Assembly: GCA_019973155.2 (NCBI GenBank)
Contig: BPQB01000080.1
Coordinates: 62,001 to 126,000 of the forward strand
DNA from: Phanerochaete sordida
Taxonomy: Eukaryota > Basidiomycota > Agaricomycetes > Polyporales > Phanerochaetaceae
Reading direction: 5' to 3'
DNA: 64,000 nt
Below are positions 12,881-23,366 of this stretch, in pieces. The notes under the pieces were generated by a model. It searched no databases. It saw only the letters and a list, made by a program, of their open reading frames with translations, and was not told the DNA's origin. The position numbers were made by a program, and so were the translations under genes. Within the stretch, counting starts at the first letter, position 1. Each line of letters opens with the position of its first letter.

Positions 12881-14640
12881 TTCCACTCTGCCAGTGACTG
12901 GCCGTTCCCTACTGGGCCCGCGGTACGTTGTCCAATAGTTCTTTGTATTGCAGACGAGAGATCCCCGCGGCAGGGAGCCTAGTAGACAGGTAACGGAACC
13001 AAGAGGCACTCACGAACGGGATCCTACATCCGTCGTCCACTATCAGGCAGGCCGAGATGGGCGTGGAACAGCCCGCTTCGCAGCCTTGTGCCACATCGCC
13101 GCAGTCGGCAGGTACGGAGCTTGGACGAAGCTCCAGAACTGCGGCACGCATCGACACGAGAGATAGCGTGGCTTCGACGCAGCAGGAGCACGGATACGCC
13201 AGTACACCCTGATTGACAGCGACGAACGAGAACAGATCTGGCAGGATATCGAGATGTTGGTGGCGAGATGGAGACGGTGACAGTCCTGGCCAGCAGTGGC
13301 GGTCCGCGGAGAGGCCTCTTGCCACGAAAGCAGCGAGCGGGACGGCGTCTGCTGACGGTGATGGCGGGACGCCACAATTCCCCGGCCCCGGCGCTAAGAC
13401 CGAGAGCGGGCCGAGACGGTTCCCACGTACGCTTTGTGTCTGCCCTCCACCACGACCTCCTCATCCCCGTCCTTACCTGCGTCCGCGGGGCCAATATGAT
13501 ATGCATCATATTCTCACACTTACAGAGAGCGTTGCGTATAACGGCTGAGCTGCATGTGTAGCGTGATAAGCTCAGTATATGCTATGAGATAACACCGGGA
13601 GGGGGTCCTTGGGCGACGCGAGAACCCGTATGGCAGACCAGTACGTGGACCGCCCTGGTCAACGCCGTCCTTGTCTCATGCTTGATTGTCTCCAGTGCTG
13701 TTGAGCTGCCGGATAACCTTGCTGCTGCGCGAGTTGGCATGGAGAACCAACCTCCGGTTCATTATTGTGTCGAGGTTGCATGGAACACAGCCTCGAGCAC
13801 ACCTGGAAAGGGTCCTCCGCCAGACAATGGCTTGTCGTCCATGTATATGGGCAGCTGAGCTAAGTTCTCAACCGTGTACACTGCGCGCCTGTGCAGGTTT
13901 ATCTTCCCGAAAGGCTGTGTCCGACGAAGAGGCAACTTTGGGCCGGTCGCGAAGAATGGTTCATTGTGCCGAACGTTCCTTGCGAACTCGAATGCAAATT
14001 GAGCACATGTTTGCTGCGGACTGACATTTTCTGCGCGTAGTGCGGTTCTCCCATGCTGGTCGAGATAGCCTTGGACAAGACCGGCATCGGAGAAGCGGGG
14101 AGAGCACAGAGGGTGACGACAGCACGATTTGCAACGACTCGCAAGTTGGCACTCGAGGAATGACACGTCGCGAAGGAACAGCTTGGAGAGCCGTGTAGTC
14201 CAACTCTGGGTCGGGTATCATCCTGTGTTCCTCGTACGTCTCCCCAGGTCTCACTCTGATTATTCGCTGACGCTTCCCGTTGTCACCCCAAGTGAGTTTG
14301 GGATTGGCGAGTTCCCCAATCGATTGCAAGGCATTCATACAGTAGAACGTGTCGGTAATGTCGTCGTGTTCGTTCACCTTCACTTTCCCTGTGACGTGGC
14401 GACCACAACTGTGGCGGCGGATTTGACACTCAGGAGTGTTTCTAAACGAAGCTTTGGAAGTCAACCGGTCCACAGACGAATATCGACCTTAGGACTCAAC
14501 CAGGACGTCTTTACGCTCATCACCAGCCCCCCGCGAACTCCGAGCGCCGGCCGTGCAGCCTCGCCGTGTTCACTCCGGAGGATTTACGCATTTCGCACCA
14601 CACGTTCTACGTTTTATCATGCGTCGATGTTCGTTTGATG
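12881..14640 (-). pseudogene. possible eroded or unrecognised multi-exon gene
   Basis: Minus-strand frames here look more protein-like than their surroundings: 14473-14140 (DDITDTFYCMNALQSIGELA, then LTWGDNGKRQRIIRVRPGET), 14100-13762 (YLDQHGRTALRAENVSPQQT and GKINLHRRAVYTVENLAQLP) and 13325-12930 (ILPDLFSFVAVNQGVLAYP and a Cys-rich stretch). I could not join them with consistent splice phases, and I recognise no family. It may be a decayed gene, a gene with unusual splicing, or chance. Confidence 0.25.
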
Positions 14641-16060
14641 TTTTAGGACGGCGTGCCATCTCGAGAACACCCTGCTGCACCCGACATAGAGTAGGAAAGA
14701 GCAGTAGAGGATCTTATGGACTACGCGACCGCGGCTGCCTTCGCTTCACTCGAACATAGGGTATGTTTCGCCGACAGAGCTTCTTCCAAGTTTTGCTTAC
14801 ACCCTGTGTTTGCAGGCTGCATACGCTGAGTTCCTGTTTTGACTCGAACGGCCATTTCGGTCAGTCTGGCGAGATTTGTCGCCTGGTACTTTCGCGGAAG
14901 CGTTCTGTGAGACCTCTACGGGCGTTTTCCAGCTACCGTAGCTACGACTAACTGTTATGCTGAAGATACTGTTTGGATCAACCATGTAAGATGCGTATCG
15001 TGGTACACCCGATTACACCTGAATGCCCGCAGACCTGCCTAAATTTATTCCGCAGACCTGCGGCACGCCCTCGCTCGAGTTCGCTCCACCACGCTCAATA
15101 CGCATCATCTCCAAAAATGGCGCTGTCAGACATCCTTCTGCCCATGAGCCCGCATACTGCTCGCGAGCCCAGGCCTGCATACCCTGCGAACAGACCCTAC
15201 GCCACTCTCGAACGGGCACGAACGGGCAGCGAAGACGCCGCCGGGCGTCCAGCCCAAGATACAAGCTTTACAGTTGTGTCGGGCCCCCTGCCATCTCCGT
15301 CGGCGTGCCTCGCAGCTGACCGCAACACCGTCAGCTGCGTCGTAATCCCTGGTATCGCGTGGCCGCGACTGAATGCGCGCGCGAGCCTATGTGACAGCGG
15401 GTGAGGTCACTCTGCATTCTGCGCTGGAGGCTACGCGGCCGCATCTGAGTGCGGCGCGCGCAGGGCCTAGGTTGGCTGCTCGCCTGGGAGCAGGGCCGCC
15501 GAAGCGTGGACGCGGTCGACGGGCCAGGCACGGGGAGTGTTAGCCAAAACGTGAATGCTGATGTCTGCGGCGCGCTGTGCAGCGATGTGCAAGCGATGTG
15601 CGAACCTTGATCCCTGTGCCGACTCAGACGAGGGCTTCGGCACAGAACATCGCAGCGGCTCAGGTTCGTGACTATGAATCCCCTCATCCGAGTCGCCCTG
15701 CGAAAATAGGCTGTAAGTCTGCTATCCCCCCTCACTGTCGCTATATGCTCACCCACCGACGGTTACGGGTGTCTGACATGAAGGGCATCCTGCCGCACTC
15801 ACTATACTATCCTAGGAGGACACCCTGGGGCTCCGAGCCCCATCGGATATTTCAGAGCGAGTTGAAATCTCGTGGTCCATGCCGCAGCTAGCTGGAGGCG
15901 CGGTGAGTCGCCTGCCAGTCGCCGCCGCCTGTACGGGCTATTGAAGTACTCTGCAAATCCAAGATGGCGCTGCCAGTCTTCAGGGTCAACACACCGCATA
16001 CTAGGGCGGCGGGATGACCTGATGACGCATACATTCTCCTGTCAACGCGATGGAGATTGC
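14641..16060. other. intergenic spacer before the CRS array
   Basis: About 1.4 kb without a supportable coding region. Open frames are short, and none shows a domain or splice pattern. Confidence 0.4.
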
Positions 16061-16076
16061 GATAGCGCACGGTATG

Positions 16077-16084
16077 TATAATAT
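16077..16084 (+). promoter_or_regulatory. TATA-like box of CRS-A
   Basis: TATAATAT, 60 nt before the CRS-A start codon. Confidence 0.4.
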
Positions 16085-16143
16085 GAACGGTACAAGACTT
16101 CAGAGCTCGGCCGGGTGTGTGGTCACCAGTTCTACAGATCGCA

Positions 16144-16458
16144 ATGCGCCTGTCCACAACTCCCGTACTTCTCCTCGCGATCTTTGCCGTGCAGGCTACA
16201 GCGCAGCCTGAGCCCTGCGAGTGCACGTCTCCCACTGGGTGTCCAGGCCTCTGCGACCAGGTCAACGGAAGGCGGGTCGCTTATATCTCCTTCCTCGCGA
16301 ATACATTTCTTACAGCTCCGTTTGTCTGCAGCCCGTACTGCAAGAACGACTGCGGCTGGCCAGGTGACTGGCCGTGCTCGGTATGCGCTGGGCAAGGAAG
16401 TGGCAACAAGAATTGTTTCTTCGATAATAACGACGAGTGCCATCTGTGGACCATCTAA
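16144..16458 (+). CDS. cysteine-rich small secreted protein CRS-A (84 aa)
   Basis: First member of a four-gene tandem array. Two exons, 16144-16271 and 16332-16458. The N-terminal 19-20 residues (MRLSTTPVLLLAIFAVQATA) form a clear signal peptide. The mature part carries ten cysteines in the array pattern: CxC-TSPTGCPGxC, then YCKNDCGWPGDWPC, C, NCFF and a last C. The intron falls between the fourth and fifth cysteine, as in the other three copies, but its donor must be GC (AG|GCGGGT) to keep the shared frame. The 60-nt intron is a multiple of three and lacks a stop, so an unspliced transcript would encode a 104-residue form. Function is unknown. Secretion and probable disulfides suggest a stable apoplastic or cell-wall protein, which is inference only. 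Confidence 0.85.
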   Translation: MRLSTTPVLLLAIFAVQATAQPEPCECTSPTGCPGLCDQVNGRRVAYISFLANTFLTAPFVCSPYCKNDCGWPGDWPCSVCAGQGSGNKNCFFDNNDECHLWTI

Positions 16459-16843
16459 AGACTGTAAGCCCAATGCTCCAGCTTGTCTGTCGTTACCTCA
16501 CAGGCACGTTGTAGCAGTGGAGGAAGTCTGTATTTGTATCTACCTGACATACGCAACTGCCATTGAGATATCACAGGGCAAGCCCGACGAACGTGCCAAA
16601 ATGAAGTCCTCGGTTATCATCGAGAGCCAGCGCATATTTTTCATATCAGCTCCTCAGCTGCCGCAGAATGCCGCTGTCAACGGTCAGCTGTGGCCGTCTG
16701 GGCTTATCTACAGCGGTGATGCATTGAGGTCAGGACTGTGTCGAGCCCTAAGGTTTTCAGGGTCACAGAACGTCGAGAGGACGCTGGAATGATCTCAGCC
16801 AGTGGCGAGCCACTTCCAGTTCCTGGCGGACGAGCCAGTGTTC
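16459..16843. other. spacer between CRS-A and CRS-B
   Basis: 3' flank of CRS-A and promoter of CRS-B. No other gene seen. Confidence 0.5.
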
Positions 16844-16851
16844 TATATATA
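16844..16851 (+). promoter_or_regulatory. TATA box of CRS-B
   Basis: TATATATA, 41 nt before the CRS-B start codon, which implies a very short 5' UTR if used. Confidence 0.45.
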
Positions 16852-16892
16852 CAGTGGCAGAGATATGGTAGCAAGATACAAACACTATGCAT

Positions 16893-17195
16893 ATGACCAA
16901 GACTGCGCTGCTCGTCCTTGCTGCGTTCGTTGCGCAGAGTGTCGCGCAGAGCTGTGGGTGTACGTCGCCCACCGGATGCCCTGGCATCTGCGACCACCGG
17001 AACGGGGTGTAGGCCTTCATTCCAGTCTTTCACTTGTGATGTACATCATGGAGCTACTTCAGAGACTATTGCAAGAACGATTGCGGCTATCCGGGAGACG
17101 TCCCCTGCGCCGCCTGCGCCAACTTCAACGGGAATTGCTTCTTCAGCGTTAACAGTACCACCAACAGCACTGTCTGTTATCAGTGGGAGGCTTAG
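16893..17195 (+). CDS. cysteine-rich small secreted protein CRS-B (82 aa)
   Basis: Exons 16893-17008 and 17063-17195, with a 54-nt intron at the same codon position as in CRS-A, C and D. Signal peptide MTKTALLVLAAFVAQSVAQ. The ten-cysteine pattern is complete: CGCTSPTGCPGIC, YCKNDCGYPGDVPC, AAC, NCFF, C. The spacer before the last cysteine is longer and Asn/Ser/Thr-rich (SVNSTTNSTV), with two potential N-glycosylation sequons. Ends WEA. Its 3' flank (from about 17330) is duplicated behind CRS-D. Unknown function. Confidence 0.85.
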
Positions 17196-17329
17196 CCTTA
17201 CGAGGTGAGTCTATGGGTTTTCGTTTTTCATTATTGCCGTGGTGAATCTAAAGCTTTGGCGAAGGGCGAAGATGCTACGGTTTCAGACATGTTGTCGTCG
17301 TTCGTGGAGAAATACATATAAACAACGTT

Positions 17330-17425
17330 GACTGCCTTTTGCGGCACTGCACCGGGATGATCCTCGTGCGCCACGCCTTTCGAGGCGCGGCTTCACCACG
17401 GCGGTTGGTTGTTCAATTTCTGCAT
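17330..17425 (+). repeat. duplicated 3' flank, copy behind CRS-B
   Basis: About 95 bp that reappear, diverged, at 19410-19510 behind CRS-D. Shared core TGCGCCACGCCTTTCG at 17367-17382 (second copy 19452-19467), preceded in both by ACTGCC(C)TTTT and CACCGG. Shows that whole gene-plus-flank units were duplicated. Confidence 0.6.
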
Positions 17426-18063
17426 GCATCTAACTAGAAACGAAACTCCAGTCCCCCAACTGCCTCACAGCGAGCCCCGTTGTCACTCCCTAATCAAACC
17501 ATCTTGGTTTAGGTGCATCGCTGAGTGGAACGGCGACTACGCCGTCTGTGCGCTACGCGAGAGTCCGGGATCTCCTTGCCAAGGGCAATGCATATTCCAG
17601 ATCACAGCCGCGGTGATCGCGATGCGCACCTTGGTCAAGCAAACAAGGGTCCGGCGGCGTCGTAATTACTGCCTGATTCCCTAGGTGCGTCGCCTCCTGA
17701 CCTCCGTGGCGGTGTCTGCTGATGCGATGCGAGCAGACGCGGCTCGTCCCCAAGTGCCTACAGTAGCAGAACCGCCTCAAGGAGAGTGCAGCCCACCGCA
17801 CAGGCCCCCGAGCCGTCGGACGAAGGTCCGGGGCCACGGGACGCGCCATGGAGGTGGCAGTCCGCGGGCTGAGCTGGGTCGCGCAGACGCAGGCAGCCCG
17901 CCATCAGCGCGCGGCCACTGCTCGCCGCGGCCGCGCATCGCGCGCCGACGCCAGCCGCGGGAGGTCCCAAGGCGGTCACCAGGCTTGGCGCAGACGGAGA
18001 AGAGTCGCCTGCTGACGCGCATGCGCTGCTGTCAGAGCCGGCGTGCGAGGCAGTAGGACGCAG
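17426..18063. other. spacer between CRS-B and CRS-C
   Basis: About 640 bp with no supportable gene. The right half is GC-rich. Confidence 0.4.
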
Positions 18064-18071
18064 TATTTAAG
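18064..18071 (+). promoter_or_regulatory. TATA-like box of CRS-C
   Basis: TATTTAAG, 87 nt before the CRS-C start codon. Sequence between the two is C-rich (CTCCCGACTAGCACCCACCG), as in many highly expressed fungal genes. Confidence 0.45.
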
Positions 18072-18158
18072 CTGGGGCAGCGACGGACGGAGCACTGCAC
18101 GCTTCGCACTCTGCTCTCGCCTCCCGACTAGCACCCACCGACCAGCACAGATACCGCC

Positions 18159-18461
18159 ATGCGCTTCACGACCGCCGCCCTGCTCGCCGTCGCCGCGTTT
18201 GTCGCCCAGAGCGCCGCGCAGGAGGGCGAGTGCACGTCGCCCACCGGGTGCCCGGGGCTCTGCGTCCACTTTGACTCCGGCATGTACGTGTCTTGTGCAT
18301 GTATGTCCGCGCTGCGCCAAGCTCACGCTTTTTGACCTAGTTCTTACTGCGCCAATGACTTTGGGCACCCCGGGGACGTGCCCTGCCCTGCTTGCGATGG
18401 GTTCGACGGGAACTGCTTCTTCGACAACACGGGCACCTGTCAGCAGTGGACCTTCGTCTAG
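18159..18461 (+). CDS. cysteine-rich small secreted protein CRS-C, eight-cysteine variant (81 aa)
   Basis: Exons 18159-18283 and 18341-18461. Signal peptide MRFTTAALLAVAAFVAQSAA. The body matches its neighbours (ECTSPTGCPGLC, YCANDFGHPGDVPC, AC, NCFF, C) but lacks two cysteines: the first of the CxC pair is Gly (EGEC) and the NDC cysteine is Phe (NDF). Losing exactly two suggests these two form a disulfide in the ten-cysteine copies. The gene is otherwise intact with canonical splice sites. Codon use is the most GC-rich of the four. Confidence 0.85.
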
Positions 18462-19004
18462 TGAGGTATGGTGACAATGACTCGTGATTACTTGCTTGGA
18501 GCTAACTTTGCATTGAAGGGGTGAAGAAAGGATTCTTGTACACCATAGGATTTTTATACACGATTGTAATACTCTAGTGGGCAATGTCGACGACGAGGGT
18601 ATTTTCTAAGCTTCATCGGCACTGTACCAGCATACACCTCGTCTGCAGTGGCTTCCCGATGGTGTCTTTCTGGTGCGCTTTCGTTTACGAGTGTCGACCG
18701 AGGTCACAGGGCCCTTCGCCGCATATCGCTTGCTTTGGTGCAGGATGCTGCTCGCGGCCAGTACTGGCCGTTTGGACGCAACGTTCGAACGAAGCTAAGC
18801 GTGCTGCGATGCGGCCAGGGTTATTCTCAGGGTCAACACTAGGTGAGATTGAAGCTGGATGGTCTGAGACCCGGCTCTACGCTTGCAGCGGGGCCCGACG
18901 GCGGCCGAGGGCGCATTTATGAGCGCGACGATGTCGAGGAGGGTAGAATTTGCTATTGTCGCGCATCAGCTTCAGCACTCATCTCGCTAACTGCCACGTA
19001 CGCG
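18462..19004. other. spacer between CRS-C and CRS-D
   Basis: No gene seen. GCATTTATGAG near 18912 may serve as a weak TATA element for CRS-D. Confidence 0.4.
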
Positions 19005-19303
19005 ATGCGTCTAGCGACATCCGCCCTCATTCTCCTGGTTTCTCTCGTCATCCAGAGTGCGGCGCAAGACTGCGGATGCACCTCGCCTACTGGATGTCCA
19101 GGCATTTGTGAGCAAGTCAATGGAAGGTACGTCGTGGCTCCAAAGTTGTCCTTAAAAGATATCTAATTTCCTGCAGCTCGTATTGTCAGAACGACTGCGG
19201 CCATCCAGGCGACGTTCCGTGCGACGTTTGCGCAGGGCACAGCGGGGATATCAACTGCTTCTTCGCCACTGACGGAAGCTGCCAGCTGTACACAATCCAG
19301 TAA
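19005..19303 (+). CDS. cysteine-rich small secreted protein CRS-D (82 aa)
   Basis: Exons 19005-19126 and 19177-19303 (50-nt intron, GTACGT donor, CTAAT branch, CTGCAG acceptor). This is the cleanest splice model in the array and the guide for the others. Signal peptide MRLATSALILLVSLVIQSAA. Mature protein has ten cysteines: CGCTSPTGCPGIC, YCQNDCGHPGDVPC, DVC, NCFF, C. Acidic overall, no glycosylation sequon seen. Followed by the duplicated 3' flank at 19410-19510. Confidence 0.88.
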
Positions 19304-19409
19304 CACCCAAGGTAAGCACACAAGTCGCAGAGAAATATCCCCAAAATGCTCATGGATCACCAGCTAGAGAGCACGTCCCGTAATTTTATCGCGAGCGCAC
19401 AGCTCGAAC

Positions 19410-19510
19410 GACGACTGCCCTTTTCGGTACTGCACCGGCGTGATCCGCCCCTGCGCCACGCCTTTCGGTGCCTGGACTCACGTTGGCAGCCTTTTCGATT
19501 TTTTGAATGT
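19410..19510 (+). repeat. duplicated 3' flank, copy behind CRS-D
   Basis: Second copy of the element at 17330-17425; shared core TGCGCCACGCCTTTCG at 19452-19467. Confidence 0.6.
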
Positions 19511-19797
19511 TTTTAGAGGTATTTGAGAAGGGCTGGGAGCAGGTCTGAGGACGTTGAATCGGTAGTGTGCTGGAGGTCTGCTGAAGCGAGAGAGTTTGAT
19601 TCTTTCTGGTTGATTTCTGTGGTGTGAGGGCGGGCGCACGTGATTACTACGTAAAGACAGTGAGGACGGGCCTTCGGGCGACGACGCTGGCTCTGCTCGT
19701 GTGCCGCACTCTTACCCCGCCCTGCAAGCTGGCACCCTTGCCCTCTGTCTGCGACGGCCAACACACGCACGCTTGACCCATCCCGGCCCATGCCTTC

Positions 19798-21675
19798 ATG
19801 CTAGGAATCAAGGCCAAAATCGTCAGCGGTCGCCACCGCTTCTCCTCGGGCCTCTACAGCAGCAGCGGCACCAACGTCTCCTCCCGCATCATCCGACGCT
19901 GCATACGCAGCGGCGCCGCCCTCCTCAACAAGGCCAACACCCGCCTCTACTCCTCCAAGGGCGGCATCCCCCCGCCAGAGTCCTTCGGCGGCCCAGACGT
20001 GCCGCTCCACCGTGAGTCCCGCGGCCGTGACGTGTCGCCGCCCTCGCTGAGACGCGCCGTGCTGCAGAGAGGCTGGCGAATGCCTGGAGGCAGACTCCCA
20101 CAAAGTGGTACCCTCTCCCCATTGCGGTAGGAGCGCTCCTCCTCATTGCTATCCAATATCGCAAAAGACTAGGCGAGAAGGAAGTCTACGTAGATGAGGA
20201 TGGTCACGAGGTCGTGAAGCTGAAGGGTCCATGGACGGTGTGTATACTATTCGCTGTTGCGAGACCTGTGCTAAGAATTCGCAGGTGCATGTCATGGGTG
20301 CTCTTCCTCTGCGAAACCTATCTCGCGTATGGGGCTACGTTAACTCTCTCGAGCTCCCAGTCTGGGCCCGCCCAGCAGGCTTCAAGGTCTACGCTTATAT
20401 ATTCGGCTGCAACCTGGACGAAGTAGAGAAGGATCTGAAGGAGTACAAGAGCCTGGGCGACTTCTTTTACCGGAAGCTGAAGGACGGCGTACGACCGGTT
20501 GGCGATGTGGTCCTGGTATGTACTCGCTATATGCGCATCGCGTCCCTCCATTTAAGCTCCCCGTGGCGTCATAGGTCAGCCCCGCGGACGGTACCGTCCT
20601 GCATTTCGGCACTATCAAGGGCGGACGCGTCGAGCAGATCAAGGGCAGCACATACTCGCTCGAGGCCCTGCTCGGCACCGACGCGCGCGGGACGTCACGC
20701 ACCGAGGTCGTCTTCCCCACCCGCGAGATGGCTGAGGCCGACGACCGCCACTTCGCGGACATCAACGGCATCGAGTACAGCCTGCAAGAGCTCCTCGGCA
20801 CGCACGCGCAGGGCTCGCCCTCGGGCTCGGGCACGAGCACGCCCGTCACCGACGGCGCACCCGCGCGCGCAAGTGGCGTCGAACGTGGCACGGGCGCGAC
20901 GAAGCACGGCGAGCGCACGGACGCGTCCGTCTCGCAGGAGGGCTCGCTCACGGACGTCGTCGCGCACGACGCGAGCGTCGCGTCCGCGATGGGCATCCGC
21001 CCGACGCTCGAGCGCCGCGCGAGCGCGACCGTCGCGGCGCTGCGGCCGGGCAACGCGCTCTACTTCTGTGTCATCTACCTCGCGCCGGGCGACTACCACC
21101 GCTTCCACAGCCCGACGGCGTGGGTCGTCGAGAAGCGGAGGCACTTTGTCGGTGGGTGGTCGCGCGTGTGTGTGCTCCTGCGCTGGCTGACGCGGGGTGT
21201 CCAGGTGACCTGTTCTCGGTGTCGCCGTGGATGGCGAAGCGCCTCGAGAACCTGTTCGTGCTGAACGAGCGCGTCGCGATGCTCGGCCGCTGGAAGTACG
21301 GCTTCTTCGGCATGGTGCCCGTCGGCGCGACGAACGTCGGCTCGATCAAGATCAACTTCGACAAGGTGCGTGCCTTCCCCGCCCTTCTTCTCCCCGTCTC
21401 ACACTGCCCCGCAGGACCTGCGCACGAACGTCGGCTCGCGGCGCAACCACCCGCTGGGCACGTACACGGAGGCGGTGTACACGGGCGCGTCGCCGATCCT
21501 CGACGGGCAGCCGCTGCTCAAGGCGCAGGAGATGGGCGGCTTCTGCCTCGGCAGCACCGTCGTGCTCGTGTTCGAGGCGCCGCAGGACTTCAAGTTCCTC
21601 GTTAAGGACGGCCAGAAGGTCCGCGTCGGCCAGCCGCTCGGCGACGTCGTCGCGGAGTCGAAGAAGGACCAGTGA
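19798..21675 (+). CDS. PSD1: mitochondrial phosphatidylserine decarboxylase (537 aa)
   Basis: Converts phosphatidylserine to phosphatidylethanolamine at the mitochondrial inner membrane. Six exons: 19798-20011, 20068-20237, 20285-20515, 20575-21151, 21205-21365, 21415-21675 (1614 nt in frame). The N-terminus is basic and Ser/Arg-rich like a targeting sequence. A transmembrane segment follows ([20 protein letters not shown]). The catalytic core includes [11 protein letters not shown], the Asp-His motif in [13 protein letters not shown], and near the end FCLGST, where self-cleavage between Gly497 and Ser498 yields the alpha chain and pyruvoyl group. Exon 4 adds a low-complexity Ser/Thr/Ala/Gly linker of about 70 residues between [11 protein letters not shown] and [11 protein letters not shown]. 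All active-site residues are present. Confidence 0.96.
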
Positions 21676-22021
21676 GCGCACGGCGCTCTCGAGGGCCCCG
21701 CGAGCAGATGAGACGACGACTTTACGAGGGCTCGACGCGGCATGTTCATGACCTCAGTAAATGGATTTTGCCCCAATTTACGACGACTTACACATTCTAA
21801 TCCCGTGTACTGTACCATACATACCTCTCATACGGACTTCAACAGTCTACACATAGGATTAATCTAGTATGCAGTTCACCACGCGACGCCTTGCCGACCA
21901 CTGTTGCACTAGGGTCAAACCGCCGTCGTAGCAAACTTCGTGCTGGTGGCTGCTGAAGCCCTTTCACGCAGGCTTACCTTCCAAGTCTTTCGCAGCTCAC
22001 ATCCGTGCACACCACCAGCGG
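21676..22021. other. convergent 3' spacer
   Basis: 346 bp between the stops of PSD1 and DUF6533-1; AT-richer than the flanks. Holds both 3' UTRs; no gene seen. Confidence 0.5.
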
Positions 22022-23366
22022 TCACACAGTCTCTCGCATTTCGTACGCTACGTCCACCGCCTGCAGCACCGTCGTAAAACGCTCCGCCGCGGTCTCCCCG
22101 CTGTCCTCCGCGCCGCACCCACGCGCACATCCATGCGGCGGCGCGCTGCGGTCGCTCGGGAGGCACGTGTCCGCCAACGCGTGCGGCGCGCCGAGGCTCT
22201 GCAGGTTGAGCAGGATGTGCGCGCCGGAGAAGGCGAGCGCGGCGAGCGCCCAGCCGTAGCCCATGCCCGCGAGCGGCGTCGTGCAGAGCTTGTACATGAG
22301 CAGGTTGAGGAGCATCGCGACTGTGCGCGGGTGCCGCGTCAGCGTCGCTGTGCGCGCGCTGGAGGGGGGAGAGGAGGAGGGGCGCACCGAAGATGAGCGC
22401 GAAGGCCCAGGTGCCGTCGCGCAAGAAGACGCCGAGGATGGACTGCTCCCGGAAGGCGTGCGCGACGCTGTGGTAGAACTTGACGAGCGTGAGGAGGAAG
22501 AGGAGGGTCTCGAACGCGAGCGAGGACGCCCTGTCGCGGGTTCGGGCGGGAGTGAGGTGTTTGGGCGGATGCGAGGGGACGGGACGGCGTACCAATATGC
22601 CACGAATATGCCGTCCGCGTGCGCGACGAGACACGCGGGCGTGAACGTCATCCCCGGCAGCACGATACAGAGGCAGACGACCATCACGGCGACCTCGGCG
22701 GCGAAGGCGAGGATGATCGCCCACAGCACGAGCTGGTTTGCGTTGTACAAGGCGTATACTGTACAGAAGGGTGTCAGATGCATTGGCGGAATGGGACCGT
22801 TTGCGGACGCCTACATCGCATGACGAGGACGATCTCGACTGCTAGCGTGAGCACCTCCATGTAGATGAGCTCGTAGAAGATCCATCCTTTGCAGGTCGCG
22901 TCTGAATATCTGTGATTATGCCCTAACGCGATGACGAGGGCACTACGTCCCAGAAGCATTAGTTCAATAGCAGCTTCCTTGCATAACATTGAACAGGATA
23001 CTCACAGGGTATGGATGATTGGGGTGTATCGGATAAAGAAGTACAAGAACTTGACCCATGTCCGCGGACGGCTGGGACAGGGAAAAGACACCTATGAGAT
23101 TGGCTAATTTCTCAGTAAAAGACAGCGGAAGTATTACCGCCATATAGAATCAATCTGCGGCTGTCTTGTCAGTTTGTGAAGCGTGTCAAACAGTCGATCA
23201 TACCTCGACATCGAGATGGATCACCGTATCCCAGACCAACCATGTGACGACGCCAGCTACACGGAGCAGCAAACGTCAGCCCAGGGGACCGGACGGACGC
23301 GCATAATAACTAGCCTGCGCCGTACATCACCTGCTGCGCGTCGTGCATATCCTTGGGCGAGGCCAT
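22022..23366 (-). CDS. DUF6533-like seven-helix membrane protein, copy 1 (307 aa)
   Basis: Minus strand, eight exons: 23366-23315, 23256-23204, 23154-23138, 23071-23006, 22942-22815, 22758-22593, 22530-22388, 22320-22022 (924 nt). Matches what I know of the Agaricomycete DUF6533 family: an N-terminal block (WDTVIHLDVE, IDSIWR, RPRTWVKFLYFFIRYTPII) followed by further hydrophobic helices (LTLAVEIVLVMRLYALYN, LWAIILAFAAEVAVMVVCL, AFETLLFLLTLVKF, GTWAFALIF, GWALAALAFSGAHILLNL). Function unknown; a receptor or channel role is only a guess. The first intron needs a GC donor (GCAG|GCTAGT), because the GT alternative is blocked by a stop. Compared with copies 2 and 3 it lacks the intron before the final GAHILLNL block. 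The C-terminal tail is soluble and Cys-containing. Confidence 0.82.

Noticed and set aside
20231..21190. 319-codon frame and several antisense frames inside PSD1
   Set aside because: Shadows of PSD1. The conserved enzyme reads through this DNA in another frame with proper splicing.
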